DNA of 64,000 bases, from assembly GCA_023213315.1 (NCBI GenBank), contig JAKCPI010012501.1, positions 1 through 64,000 of the forward strand. The letters are read 5' to 3'. The notes under the pieces were generated by a model. The model did not search any database. It worked only from the letters and a program-made list of their open reading frames with translations, and was not told the DNA's origin. Of the stretch, positions 48,118 to 60,100 are shown in pieces; position 1 is the first letter of the stretch; the number at the start of each line of letters is the position of its first letter. This DNA is from Euborellia annulipes (taxonomy: Eukaryota > Arthropoda > Insecta > Dermaptera > Anisolabididae). The position numbers and the translations under genes were made by a program.

Positions 48118-51100
48118 CTACAAAAAATGAACAAGATTTTTAAAAAAATTATTTTTTTTTTGTTATGTTAAAATAGCATAAAACATAAAAGCATTAGGCG
48201 AGCAAAAGAAAATCCTCTGAATTTCTGCTAAAGCAAAGCATTCAGAGTATTTTCTTTTTGGCTGCCCAGGGATGGGCAAAATCCGAAAGATCACGATCCA
48301 ATCAGACCTGATTTGATCCAGATCCCCGGTTGGATCTATTGGTTGGATATTTTGAATCTATTTTTTAGACAAATTACTTTAACGTTAATAAAAAGAAAGT
48401 TGGCGTAATGCCAACGATATGTTAGGAAACTCGTCAATAAATAATTTTTTAAGGATTTAAACTCTAGGAACATAATTCTTTAGGAAAAGGATTTAGTTCC
48501 AATCCTTAAGAGAGAATCCAAAATGATTTCGATCCTGCTATCCACATTCAAGCCCTTTAGATATTGTTATTTAGGTCTAGTCTCTAAAAACAAACGTTAA
48601 AATTTAACATCATAAATTGGATGTTAAAAAGTAAATTAGTAACATCAGCGTTAAAAAATGAAATAAAGTATATTATAAATTTGTATGCTTGTTTCGTTTC
48701 TAATTCACATTTCTATTTTATTTTTACTTTGCGTCGGATATATTGACTGGGCCCGATTTTGACACCCCTGGCTTACAGAGGAGGAATTTGAGGCAAGGGG
48801 GTGTTAAAATGAATTAACGCTGATTTCCTATGTTAAAAGTTAAACGTTTTTGCTTAGAGAATAGACCTGATAATCTACAAATGCACAACCAACACGATTA
48901 GCTACTTAGTATACATTTATGATATCAATATATTTATCCATTGTCCCCTTCATTTTAAATTTCTTTTCTCATTTCTTTTTACTTTTATTAAAAAATGTCT
49001 TTTTTTATTTATTTATTAGATAGACATTTGCAAAGGGCACCCAGCAGAAAGGCTTTTAATACCCCATTCCCCTTTTTTTTGCACACATCGTCGTGTAGGT
49101 CTTTTGTAACCTCTGATGTTATTGGTTAACTTGCCCATTTCTTTCTTGATTGCTTCTCTGTGTTTTCTTCTAATGATGGTGTCCCCTGGTCGTTTGGCGA
49201 AGGGGCGACTCGCCTTCCGAGTCAGCGATTCATATTTACGCGAGACCAAAGGCCATGAGTCAGTGAAAGAATTTTTTACTCGAAAGTATAAATTTGCAAT
49301 GCTTTGTTCAATTTAGCTGCGTTGGTCTAGAACAGTGGTTCCCAACCGGTGTGCCCCGGTGCCACCCAAGAGTGCCGCGAAAATGGCTAACGGGTGCCGC
49401 GAGATATTTAGATAAACAAAAAAAATAAATAAAAATAAAGAGGCGGAAAAAATAGTTTTGTAAAAAAAAGGTCAAATGATTTTAACGTAAGCGGGCGGCT
49501 CAAATTTCCCAAAAACTCTTAGCTTTGCTAAAAAAAGATAAAATGATTTTCACGGGAGGGCAAAAAAATTTCGTTTTGCTAGGGGAAAAAAAGGAAACGT
49601 GCCCCTAGTGTGTAATGTTATTCCCAACGCACCTTTGGGGTGCCGTGGACTTCAAAAGGTTGGGAAACACTGGTCTAGAATATAATTTTGCCCGGGCTAA
49701 TTCTTTCGGGGTTGTTGCCCTTTGGCCCTTTGGTCTCGCAACCCGAGAAATGGGCAACACAACTTGGCATCTTCTCCTTTCACTTTTCCCTTCTCCCGAG
49801 ACTTCTCTATTCTTTCCTTCCAGGTTTCTTCCTTTTCCCTTTATTCTTTTTTTTTCAGATTTCATTATATCAGTTGTTTTTTTTTTTTTAGAAAATCAAA
49901 TACGTTTCCTAATGATTGCTCGTTAAAATTAAAATTGTTTTAATATTGGCAGTCAGCCCTGTTGCAATTTGGACATTCCCCGAGTAGAGAGCCTCTATGT
50001 TTGATGTTCAATGCTCATTGGCAGGAGCTACAAATCCCTCCTATGGCCGATTCTCATTCTGCCTCTCGAGTCTTGGCCAAATTTCTTTCTTCCTTCACTT
50101 TTGAGGTCTTTCTTGGCAAAATATGTTTATTTTTTTCATAATATTTCATCCAATACACGTTTATTTGATTTCCTCTTTCTTTATAATGTACCTGGAATTC
50201 AATTTCTTTGTTCATGTACACTTTATCCTTTACTTTCAGTTTTTTTTTACTGGTGTTGATTATAACTTAACGTTTTCTCATTGTTTTAATACAATCATTA
50301 ACTCAAATAGCCGACAAAAGTTAGGGAGTCGAACCCGCACTCGGTGTGCCCTAACCACTGGACCAGAGCACAGCTTTCGGTTATTTGGTCCATTGGCCAA
50401 GTGCAAATCGGTGCATCTGTTCGACTTTTGTCGGCTATTTGAATTAATGAATATTAAATTGTATTTGTTTTTCTGCAGGTGTTTATATGCAATTACTATT
50501 TTGTAACTTTCTCAATTCTTTTATTAAATGTATTGAAAAGGAATTTGCTGTTACTTTTTGACACCCAATAAAATTTAAGAAATTCCAAAACCTTTTGATA
50601 TGGCGAATTATCGTCCCGTTGCATGATGAGATCCGGCGGTTTGTTTTCAAACATTTTATATGTTTCGATTAAAGAAGCAGCGTCAGCGGGATTCCAGGCA
50701 AGCATCAAAGTAAAATTCGTTAGGATGCAAACTCTTGTCAGATGTTTGAGTGAATGATGAGGATCCTTGATATCGACCTGAAAATGAGTTCATACAGATT
50801 TTATTATAAAGGGTAAATTCATTATAAAAAAAGATAATTCATTTGCAAAAGGTTAAATTTTTAAATATAATTTTATTTACCAAAGCGCTAGCAGTCCCTT
50901 ACAGAAAAAATATCAATATTATGATTTTAATCGTAAAAGAGTTTTAATAAATCAATATCCCCGCGTCCAATGCCTCTCCCTTCGCCTACACCAGAGATTT
51001 CGGGCCCCCTCCCTCAACAACTTGAGCATGTTGCAAATGAATTATGATAAATCGAATTTATACCCGAGTACGATTCAAGACCAGGAAACATGAAATCAGC

Positions 51101-53099
51101 AATAAAATAAGATGTTATTCAAAGATTTCGACTTGACTAGTCATAGATATATTTGTCTTGGTGTCCCATACCCAGGATATTGAGCATCAGGATCAGGCCT
51201 CGGGATCTTCGATCCGTTGCCATTTCATTTCAAGGGAGAAATCTTTAAAACAAAACATCTTGGTCTGCTCTAAGGGTGCGCCATCTAATGGCAAAAAAAC
51301 TGTTAATTAGATTGGCCAACCTACAGCCCAACAGAAGTTCCCGGTTCAATCCGTCAATGGACAGATTTTTCTTTTAAAGTAATTAATATTATTATTATAC
51401 CTGTACGAGTAAAATCCTTAGAATATAATTTTGTCCCAATAGTTTGATTCGTTCGTGTATATAATCAGGCTGGACTAAATGATATCTCAAACTCAAAAAT
51501 AACGCGCATGTCGTGGCTCCCATAACATAATCCGGGATGATATCAGAAAATTCCCATCCAACTTTAGTTATGTTTGTTAGCAGCGGATTTCCTCGCTGAA
51601 AAAATGAAAAACAAAAATGGTTGGTATAAAAGAAGGCAAAATAAAATAGCCGACAAGAGATAGGGTGCCGACGGGAGTCGACCGATTTGTGCTCGGTGTG
51701 CCTCAACACACCACAACACGGCATTCGGTCATTTGAATTCACTGGCTGCTATTTCAGTCATCGGGAGAAATGGACCCAAATTTCTCCGTCAACCAGGCGC
51801 AATCGAGATGGACTTGAGAATATCTCTCTTTTATGCAATGAACAAACGTTAGGGGCCGTGAAGAAAATTCAGTACAAATCGGAAGATCCGGCGGCGCGCT
51901 ATCTTTTGTCGGCTATTAGAATTAATACATATTAAATTTTATTAAAACCAATGAGAAAACGCTTGGATGGGCTTGAACTCTATTCGCAGAGATAGCGAAA
52001 TATATCGCCTGCTGAATGGCGAAGTCCGAAATTGAACAATTCGAAAACATCTACATTTAAATATCCCCGTGGGCAATAAATGAATAGGCCAGAATTAATA
52101 GCAAAGAATGGCACGCAAAAGGGAAGACGCTTTAACAACGTTTCGTAGGCTTCACTCAAAAATTGAATTTCAGACTTTCGCCACTCAGCAGGCGATATAA
52201 GGATCCAATAATTTCTTGACATTTCGATGAATAGATAAAGAAAAATAATCTTTAGGTCGTCTTTTAGAGTTTTTTAATATTGGATTAGCCTCTGAAAAAT
52301 TAAAACTTTTATTATTTTTGCAATGAACAGCTTCGAACGGAATGGTTTAGGTTTGAAGGAAACGACGCGCTCCCTTCCTGCTCATCTCCTCATTTAATAA
52401 TATTCTTAATACAAGCTTTTTGACTTAGCTTAATGCTCCATTTTAGAAAATTATCTGGGATGAGAAGAATATCTCACAAGAAATGATAACATGAACCCTG
52501 GAGCAGAATGAAAAGGGGCACCTTTTAGCAAAAGTTCGCGACAAAATCAAGAAGGCGACGGTAAAGGAATCAGCTGAGAGAAGGTAGAAGTCGTAGGGAA
52601 ACAGGGGATATCTTCAACATTTGACTGAAGAAATGGTAAAAGTACCAAGAGTACGACAGGAGTTTAAAAGGGAAGGAAACTCAACTTCTATGTAGGAAAA
52701 AAGCATTCCATTATTTTGGAAAATAAAATTGTATCTAACCCTCGAAGCCAAAGAGAGAATTCGAAATAATATCTCCATTTTATTTTTATAGCTAATCCTA
52801 AAAGGCACTTAACTTCTTTTGTTATTTTAAAATCATTTTTAGGTTTAATGATTTTAAATTATTTATATTTATGATCAGAATAAAATCAAATTCTTTACCT
52901 GTTTCATATTAACCAAAATATTATTTGTTGATTTTGGAATCGATCCAATCGCAGAACCTTGATTTGCATTTTCTCCCTCTGCAAAAGATTTTATTGTCAG
53001 TTTATTTGTATTATTTTACGTATAAATAAATATAATTAGAATTTTATCTTAACCTTTTTTGGCATTTGGATTGCTTTTAGCTGCTGCTTCTTCCGACAT
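47848..53099 (-). CDS. ERCC1: ERCC1 DNA excision repair protein, partner of XPF nuclease (5 exons)
   Basis: Five exons read on the minus strand (53099-53054, 52978-52899, 51595-51401, 50777-50592, 48117-47848) join in frame to 258 residues. ERCC1 forms the heterodimeric 5' flap nuclease with XPF in nucleotide excision and crosslink repair. ERCC1 itself is catalytically inactive and provides DNA binding and XPA docking. The central domain contains [29 protein letters not shown] and PDYIHERI, all close to the animal family, then ILLVQVDIKDP and a helix ending [13 protein letters not shown]. The C-terminal tandem helix-hairpin-helix spans about residues 171-228 ([19 protein letters not shown]). 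The N-terminus is shorter than in vertebrates. A 30-residue C-terminal tail beyond PFRK is not present in human ERCC1 and includes NKSLIDYF. Confidence 0.97.
48268..48360. mobile_element. Broken end of the GATCC-rich hAT family
   Basis: CAGGGATGGGCAAAATCC followed by GATCC-rich sequence matches the left end of the element at 11779. A right end is not found. Confidence 0.6.
49333..49672. mobile_element. hAT MITE in ERCC1 intron 4
   Basis: TIRs CAGTGGTTCCCAACC and GGTTGGGAAACACTG, with 8-bp duplication GTCTAGAA (49325-49332, 49673-49680). It is 340 bp with repeated GTGCCGCGA-type sequence and no transposase. Confidence 0.9.
50305..50440. mobile_element. TIR element containing a tRNA-like segment
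   Basis: AAATAGCCGACAAAAG and CTTTTGTCGGCTATTT bracket a minus-strand tRNA-like stretch (GTCCAGTGGTTAGGGCACAC, B box GGTTCGACTCC). A second copy is at 51646-51918. Confidence 0.68.
50592..50777 (-). CDS. ERCC1: ERCC1 exon 4: rest of central domain
   Basis: Encodes residues 108-169. It begins [10 protein letters not shown] and includes [18 protein letters not shown] and [15 protein letters not shown], matching the family end to end. It finishes in SPYQK at an AAG-GT donor. Confidence 0.96.
51401..51595 (-). CDS. ERCC1: ERCC1 exon 3: central domain, XPA-docking region
   Basis: Encodes residues 43-107 (phase 0-0), the most conserved block: [46 protein letters not shown]. In human ERCC1 the equivalent region binds an XPA peptide. 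Conserved aromatics support retention of that role. Confidence 0.97.
51646..51918. mobile_element. TIR element containing a tRNA-like segment, second copy
   Basis: AATAGCCGACAAGAGATAGG and ATCTTTTGTCGGCTATTA ends. The tRNA-like segment (about 51660-51735, minus) is damaged; additional sequence extends the right half. It lies in ERCC1 intron 2. Confidence 0.6.
51985..52210. repeat. Short fold-back element in ERCC1 intron 2
   Basis: TATATCGCCTGCTGAATGGCG and a near-complement of CGCCACTCAGCAGGCGATAT form imperfect arms of about 45 bp with a spacer of about 130 bp. Confidence 0.6.
52899..52978 (-). CDS. ERCC1: ERCC1 exon 2
   Basis: Encodes residues 16-42. It ends in NNILVNMKQ, which corresponds to the family segment just before RGNP. 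The acceptor is TTTGCAG and the donor GTAAAG. Confidence 0.9.
53054..53099 (-). CDS. ERCC1: ERCC1 exon 1: start codon
   Basis: Encodes residues 1-15, beginning [10 protein letters not shown], plus one base of codon 16. The donor is GTTAAG. The weakly conserved N-terminus makes the exact start less certain than the rest, but phase and spacing to exon 2 fit. Confidence 0.8.
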
Positions 53100-53967
53100 T
53101 TGAGACTATTGGTTTAAAATAAGTACCTTGAGATTTCCATCTCAATTATATATATAATAAAAAAATAAAAAATTGAATTGAAAATTTGACATTCAAAAAG
53201 AGAGACGCAGTGGAGGCAATGGCGTCTCAACTCGTACCACCCGAACGAAAAAATCACTAAACAAAAGCTCTTTTTATTGTTTTTGTTCTAATTTTAACAA
53301 TGGCAATGAAAGAATATAACTTTGCACAGATCACTTTCAATTTCAAACAATATATTGATTGAAGAGACTTCTAAATCAAGGAGTTTGTTCCCTGATCAAG
53401 CATCAAGCAAAATAGTTGCGAAGGGTGGATTCCCCGTTTATATTTTCTGTTATTATTTTTTTGCAAATCCTTGACGCCATGGGACGTTTGGACCACCAAC
53501 AAGAATTATTTTTTTTATTTAAGTACGGGAACCATTTGAAAGGAAAGGGAATATTTTTGAATGAGTCAAAATATTCATTTAGGGACTCGTTCACAAAAAG
53601 GAACGATTCTTGTGATCACCAATCAGCTGATAAGCCGATTTAAAAGACATGGATAAGAGTAATTATTTTAATTTTTATTTTAAATTAATATTTAAATTTA
53701 AAATTCATTAAAAGTAAAATCTTTACTCTATTACCTAACTAAAAGATAAATTTAAAAAAAATCATTTCGTTATTACTTCCTCGTTTTTTATTTGTTTTTG
53801 TTTTGATACTTTATTGACATGGACTCGTGAGTCATCCTGGCACAGTATTGAATAAATTCGATATTTTTAAATGGTTTTCCCAAAAAGAAATTTTGTACCA
53901 ACTCAGAATGTAAAATTGAGCCAAGTGATTTTCTCATTGAGACTCTAATATTTAATATGCAACAACC
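53100..53967. promoter_or_regulatory. Divergent ERCC1/STAMBP intergenic region (putative shared promoter)
   Basis: Only 868 bp separate the two start codons, so both promoters must lie here unless 5' exons are missed. No clear TATA box at a sensible distance. It contains one short open frame on each strand (about 53403-53643) that resembles no known protein; these are treated as chance. Confidence 0.5.
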
Positions 53968-54125
53968 ATGAATAATAATAATAATAATCCAGGGACAAGC
54001 AATCCAAATTTAAATTATAAAGATCCTGATGTTGATATGGGAATTTTGGATCCGGCTGGAAGAATGAAAGCTTTAACTGAATATGGAAACACAGTAGAAA
54101 TTGATATGACCATCCCTCCGAGAAG
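53968..54125 (+). CDS. STAMBP: STAMBP exon 1
   Basis: Encodes residues 1-52 plus two bases. It starts with a run of six asparagines (AAT repeat), then the conserved segment [14 protein letters not shown]. The donor is GTATTA. Confidence 0.88.
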
Positions 54126-57100
54126 GTATTACATTTTTATTTATAATATCAGCTTAATATTTGTGCCAATTTTGTTAAGATTCATTCTGTTTATAATGAT
54201 CAGCAAGTTTTGCTGGAGCATTTCCTCTGAATTCACCCATATATATATATATATATATAATACAAGTTGAATATACAAATGCATTGAAAGAACATGAATG
54301 ATGATTCAGCATTCATGATATTTTTGTCATAATCATTTTATCATCAATCATGAATCACTTTAAATCCCCAGATCAACATTTTTATATTTTTAAAATTTTA
54401 TTCTTTATAAGGTAAAATATTCATCATCTTTATACAAATTTTACTATATATTTTTTACTTTTTTTCTATCTTGCCAAAAATTGTATTTATATATATATAT
54501 ATATATTTAAATAGCCCTTATTAGTAATGTTTTAGAAATGCGGTCTTATTGATCCTTAAGGGTATTCATTTTTTATTTTATTTTTATTTCAGATATTACA
54601 GATCCGGTCTTGAAATGGTTCGAATGGCAAACGTCTATTTGGAGGAGGGAAGTCTTGAAAATGCATTTATTCTCTATATGAAATTCATGACGTAAGTTGA
54701 TATTTTATACATATCCTCCCTTTGTTGATGTTTTTGAGATGAAATAGATTAATAACTTATTTGAAAATTTTCAGGGTTAAATAGGATAATTCAAAAAAAC
54801 TGAGCAATCTCACATTTATTTGTTTAAAAACAATGTATTTCAATAAAAATTTACCCAAGTTTGTAATATATTCATTTCCCTACAATTAAAATAAAATAGC
54901 GAAAACAAGATTAGAATAGAATAGAGCGTTCCTTTTAAAAAGCTCAAATTTAAAACAACAACTTGCTGTATTCTAAAAGAAAACCCAAAAAACTTTTCCA
55001 TTACCCATCAATATAATTTATTTCTATTTTCAGATTGTTTTTAGAGAAAATCCGACATCATCCGGAGTTCAATTCAGTCTCAGTCACGGATAGAACGATC
55101 AATTCGCAAAAGCTAAGAGAAGTTCTTCCAAAGGCAGAGAAATTAAAATCCCAACTTATTCAACAATATACAAGAGAATATAATTTTTATCAAGAAACTA
55201 AGGTATCCAATTTATATAATTTCTCTGAGTGTTTATAAAAAGAATAATTTCCTATTTCTTCTAATGAAAGCGCCAACAAGAAGCTCTAGACAAAGAAAAA
55301 GCTCGACAACATGAAGAGCAACGGCGACAAGAAGAAGAGGCTAAAAGAATATTGGAGAAGCAGCAACCGAGAAGCCTCCCGTCAAATCCAAAGCTTCTTG
55401 GCCACGAGATGATAAGAAAAGCAAAAGAGGAGCAGGCAGCAGCTGCAGCCGCTTTATTAGAACAGAAAAAGCGCCATTTAAGGTTGGAAATTATTCAAAA
55501 ACATAAATATATTCTGGCATATCCTCCCATCAGTTATATCTAATCTAATTTTAATATACGGCTCATAGAACTAACAAGATTGGGATTGGGAGTTAATCTC
55601 ATCAAAGTGAAAAAGTAAAAAGTACATCAGTAAAGTATTAGTACTCTTTGGCCGAGTTTGTTCAAAAGCTTCCCGTTATGTGGTAGGGAGGTGCCTAATT
55701 TAAATATAAATTCCTCGGAGCTCTTTTCGTTCTTGAGATATTTCGTTCACAGACAGACAGACCATGTCGCAAAAAGCACTTTTGGATTACGGGGACCTCA
55801 AAACGTGTATATCCATCAAAATCCCGACATCGAATTTTTGAAATGAGTCCAATACTTTCTCTCTCTATATATTAACATATATATATATAGATAAGAGAAA
55901 GTAAAAAAATTTAAAACCACTTTGGGGAATTCCCAAACAAAACTTGTTTATCCTAAGTGCGTTTGGATAAACTAGTTTGGTCTAGGGAAAACCAGTTTAT
56001 CCGAACGAACTCAGGACTAATTCCTCTTATAAAACAGTTTGACCTGTAACATATATATTCATTAACAAAAAAAAAAATAATTCTATTTATTTAATTATTA
56101 ACGTGCTAGAGGAGAAAATTAGCTAATCCTTTGAAACCCGGCTTATATTAAATGCAATGAGATGCTATTTATAAACAAAAGAATGAAAGCATTTGAATAG
56201 AAAAGAAGGGGACAGGGGTGGGCGAATCTATTTTATTTTTCTTTACATTTTATTAATAAAAAACCCGTCAACAGAATAGGAGTCAGTCCGAAGTTGTCAC
56301 CTCCTAAACCCAAAAAGCCGGAAACCAAGAAAGAAACTCCCAAAATTACATTTCAATTGAGGTATGCCTGCTTGATATATTTTTATTTCAATAAAAACAA
56401 ACAAATTTCTTTTTGATTGCAGTGTCCCAATTGTGGATCGTTCGACGAAACCTTCAACTCTTCTAAGTCCGTCGCCTGCGTTAAAATTAATTCTCCGAGA
56501 CGTGATTGTGCCCTCAAAATTAATGATCAAATTTATGAATCTTGCGCAGCGCAATACGGACCTCAATATTGAAACGTGTGGCATCCTGGCTGGGTGCTTA
56601 AATCACGACCAACTCATAATCACACATTTGCTGTTGCCAAAGCAAAGTGGAACGCCAGATTCGTGTGCCACGCACGGCGAAGAGGAAATATTCGATTACC
56701 AGGATCAACACGATCTTATAACTCTTGGGTGGATTCATGTGAGTTTTCTTTTTTATATTTGTCCTCGTCTAATGAAAGAAATCTCCTTTCTTTTTTGGTA
56801 GATTTACATTCATTGATTCCTTTTTGTCCCTCGCCTCGCGTTGAACTTTTTGCCAAGAGAATTTCATCCCCATCCCATCCCATCCCAGATCATACAAAAT
56901 AAATGAAAATCTCCCCGGACCTTATTTTTAGACTCATCCTAGTCAAACGGCTTTCCTCTCAAGCGTGGATCTTCACACCCACTGCGCATATCAGCGAATG
57001 ATGCCTGAAGCCATCGCGATCGTCTGTGCGCCCAGATACCAAGAGTAAGTTGCGAATCTCATTTATTTCGTATTTACACACACGTGTTTCTCATCTATTT

Positions 57101-60100
57101 TTTTGTTTTTATTTTCAGGAATGGATTCTTTTCATTAACTCCTGATTATGGATTGGATTTCATTGCCAATTGCAAGCAGACAGGATTCCATCCGCATCCT
57201 ACAGAACCTCCGCTCTATAAGGTAGAGTCTTAATCTCACAAATGGTATATATAGATTGCAGTTTATCCTTTAAACTCGGAGCAAAGAAGAAGGAAAATGT
57301 TCGTAAATAAAAAACAATAATCCCAGGCATTTTGTCGAGAAGACGCGCTAGTACAAGACAGACAATAAAAAAACATCTAAAAGGCAATCATTAAAAACCA
57401 AGACACTGAACCAGAACTAAGCGAACCAATTTATAGGAGTTGAAAATTTTTTGAAAAGTAATAAACAACCTAACCATTGTCCAGCAATAAGTCGAAAAAT
57501 ACACTCCCATTTGTGCTTAATAATAAAACTTGGACAAACACCTTTCTTGTAAAATTATATTTACCTTTTGAACACATCCCCAGCTCTGATGCTGGTCTAA
57601 ACTTTGAACCGAAACGTTGGTCGTGAGCTGATCTTAATAAAGAAACTGCGCTTCTTTTTGTTTTTTCTCCTTCTTCAACAGCCCCTGTTACAAATGTTCC
57701 TTCTTGTTTTCTTTATTTACACAGGGTGGCCCAAAATGAACGAAGAGCTTTGAATTGCTTATAACTTTTTTATTTAATACATAATTATTAAATTTTTTTT
57801 TTAACACAGTATATAAATGGGGAATATTTTTAGTTTAGTTATGAAAAATAATATCTCGCAAGTGGTGGCCATTTCCTGCCTCGCATATTCGTGCTCTTTC
57901 CAACACATTTTCCATAACCTTTCGCAAAACTTCAGGTGTTATGTTGTTTATTTCGTCGCGTATATTGCTTTTTAATTGCTGAATGGTTCTTGGCTTATTA
58001 ATGTAGACTTTTCCTTTCAAATAACCCCAAAGAAAACAGTCTGCAGCGGTTAAATCCGGTGAACGCTATCCTTATTTTTTTGAAAATGAACACGGGGTCG
58101 CTGTTACCGTCAATGGTGTCAGATATCGGATAATGTTGGAAAAATTTTTAAGGCCAGCCGTGGAAAACCATCCACAAGTATGGTTCCATCAAGATGAAGC
58201 CACAGCGCAAACTGCAAGGGACACAATGGCTCTTTTACGGGACATCTTTGGTGAACGAATTATTTCGCGTGCAAGTGATTTTAATTGGCCTCCGCGTTCA
58301 CCGGATTTAACCGCTGCAGACTGTTTTCTTTGGTATTATTTGAAAGGAAAAGTCTACATTAATAAGCCAAGAACCATCCAGCAATTAAAAAGCAATATAC
58401 GCGACGAAATAAACAACATAACACCTGAAGTTTTGCGAAAGGTTATGGAAAATGTGTTGGAAAGAGCACGAATATGCGAAGCAGGAAATGGCCGCCATTT
58501 TCGAGATATTATTTTTCATAACTAAACTAAAAATATTCCCCATTTATATAATGTATTAAAAAAAAAAATTAATAATTATGTATTAAATAAAAAAGTTATA
58601 AGCAATTCAAACCCCTTCGTTCATTTTGGGCCACCCTGTATATATGGCGCAAGTGAAGAATACAATAACTACGTTTTCATTAATATCGGCAAGTTTTTCA
58701 GGGAAAATACTTCCTCATTTTCCTTGAATACCCTAAAAAAAGGTGCCGGAAAGCCAATTTGACCGAGATATATGTAAAAATAACGAAAATTTTGAAGAAA
58801 TATGAAGGCCACATTAAGCATTAAAAAATCTATTATTACTTACTTTTTTGGGCTTTTTCTTTCTCCATTGTAATTTAAATGCCAAAAATCTCGCGCCTGA
58901 CCTATTCTGATTGAGATAAATAAAGAATTTAATTCAATAAAATTGAAAAAAATAATTAACAATTTTAATAAAAAAATTTTTTTTTTTAAATAAACGATAA
59001 AGGAGCTAACTTCATGTTAAGAGGGGGGGGTCAAGGGAGAGAAAATAATTTAATAAAAATGTAATCTTATAGAAGGAAAACAACTTTGTTTTTTTTTGAA
59101 ATGAATTAAAAAAAATGAATTCATTATCTCTTATTCAATATTATATAAAAATGAAAATAATCTAAAGGAAGAAAATAGGTTGACAAAATTCGAAATGGGT
59201 GATTATTTTGATTCCCCAACAAATATTTCTATTATCTAATTTTAGTTTTTAAAATTTATTAAAAAAAATGATTTAAAAAATATTTAAATAATTATCTAAA
59301 AATCTCTTAGAAAATTAAAAAATTCAAAGGATCTAAAAAATAAATATGAATCTGAATGAATTTGGTGGTCGGATGATAAAGAAAATAAGGTCGTGGGTTG
59401 TGGTTTGGTCATGAAATCAAATCAAATCTATAAGAGTTTGGTCGGGATTGGTTGGGTTATTAGGTTGTCGGTATAAGTTATAGATCTAAATTTTTTAAAT
59501 AAAATTATTTTTTTTTATTTAGTCGTGTATATATTTAATGGATTAGTTATTTATTAAAATAATAAATGAATTTGTTGGATTTTAGATTTTTTATTTTTTA
59601 TTTTTTTTTTTTTTTATATTTTATAATATTAAAATGAGTTGAGAAAATATTGAAATTGAAAAAAAATTTGTAAGTAATTTTTGTGTGAGTTTTTTTTTTG
59701 GTTTTTGGAGAATTTGTTTTTGTAAATTCTTAAAGTAATTGTTTTTTTATTTCGAGGAATTAATAAAATGTAAGTTGTTTGTATTTGATTATATATGATA
59801 TGGGTCTCTTCCCATTTTTTTTTGTAGTTTTTTATATTGTAGGTTTATTTTTTTTTTCCTTAATAAAAAAGGCCAAAGAATAATTTTTTTTATAAATATA
59901 AGAACCATCATTTACCAAAAATCATCGAGCCTGAGCCTGCTCACTTACCTAGAAGTTCCGTGCAGGCTCTTTTAAATATATTTTCTCCATCGGACTCCGG
60001 CGGACCCGGGGGTTCTCTAGAAGTTGTTAAATATTTTTTATATAGGGAATAACCTACCATATTTTACCGAAAGACGCGTGCCTCCATCGGAGGGGTCAGG

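Noticed and set aside
49016..49249. Basic 77-residue minus-strand frame as an ERCC1 exon or nested gene
   Set aside because: It lies in the intron between two ERCC1 exons that join perfectly without it, and it shows no recognised motif.
53403..53643. Small gene between ERCC1 and STAMBP
   Set aside because: Overlapping short frames on both strands, no similarity, no clear start context; probably chance in a promoter region.
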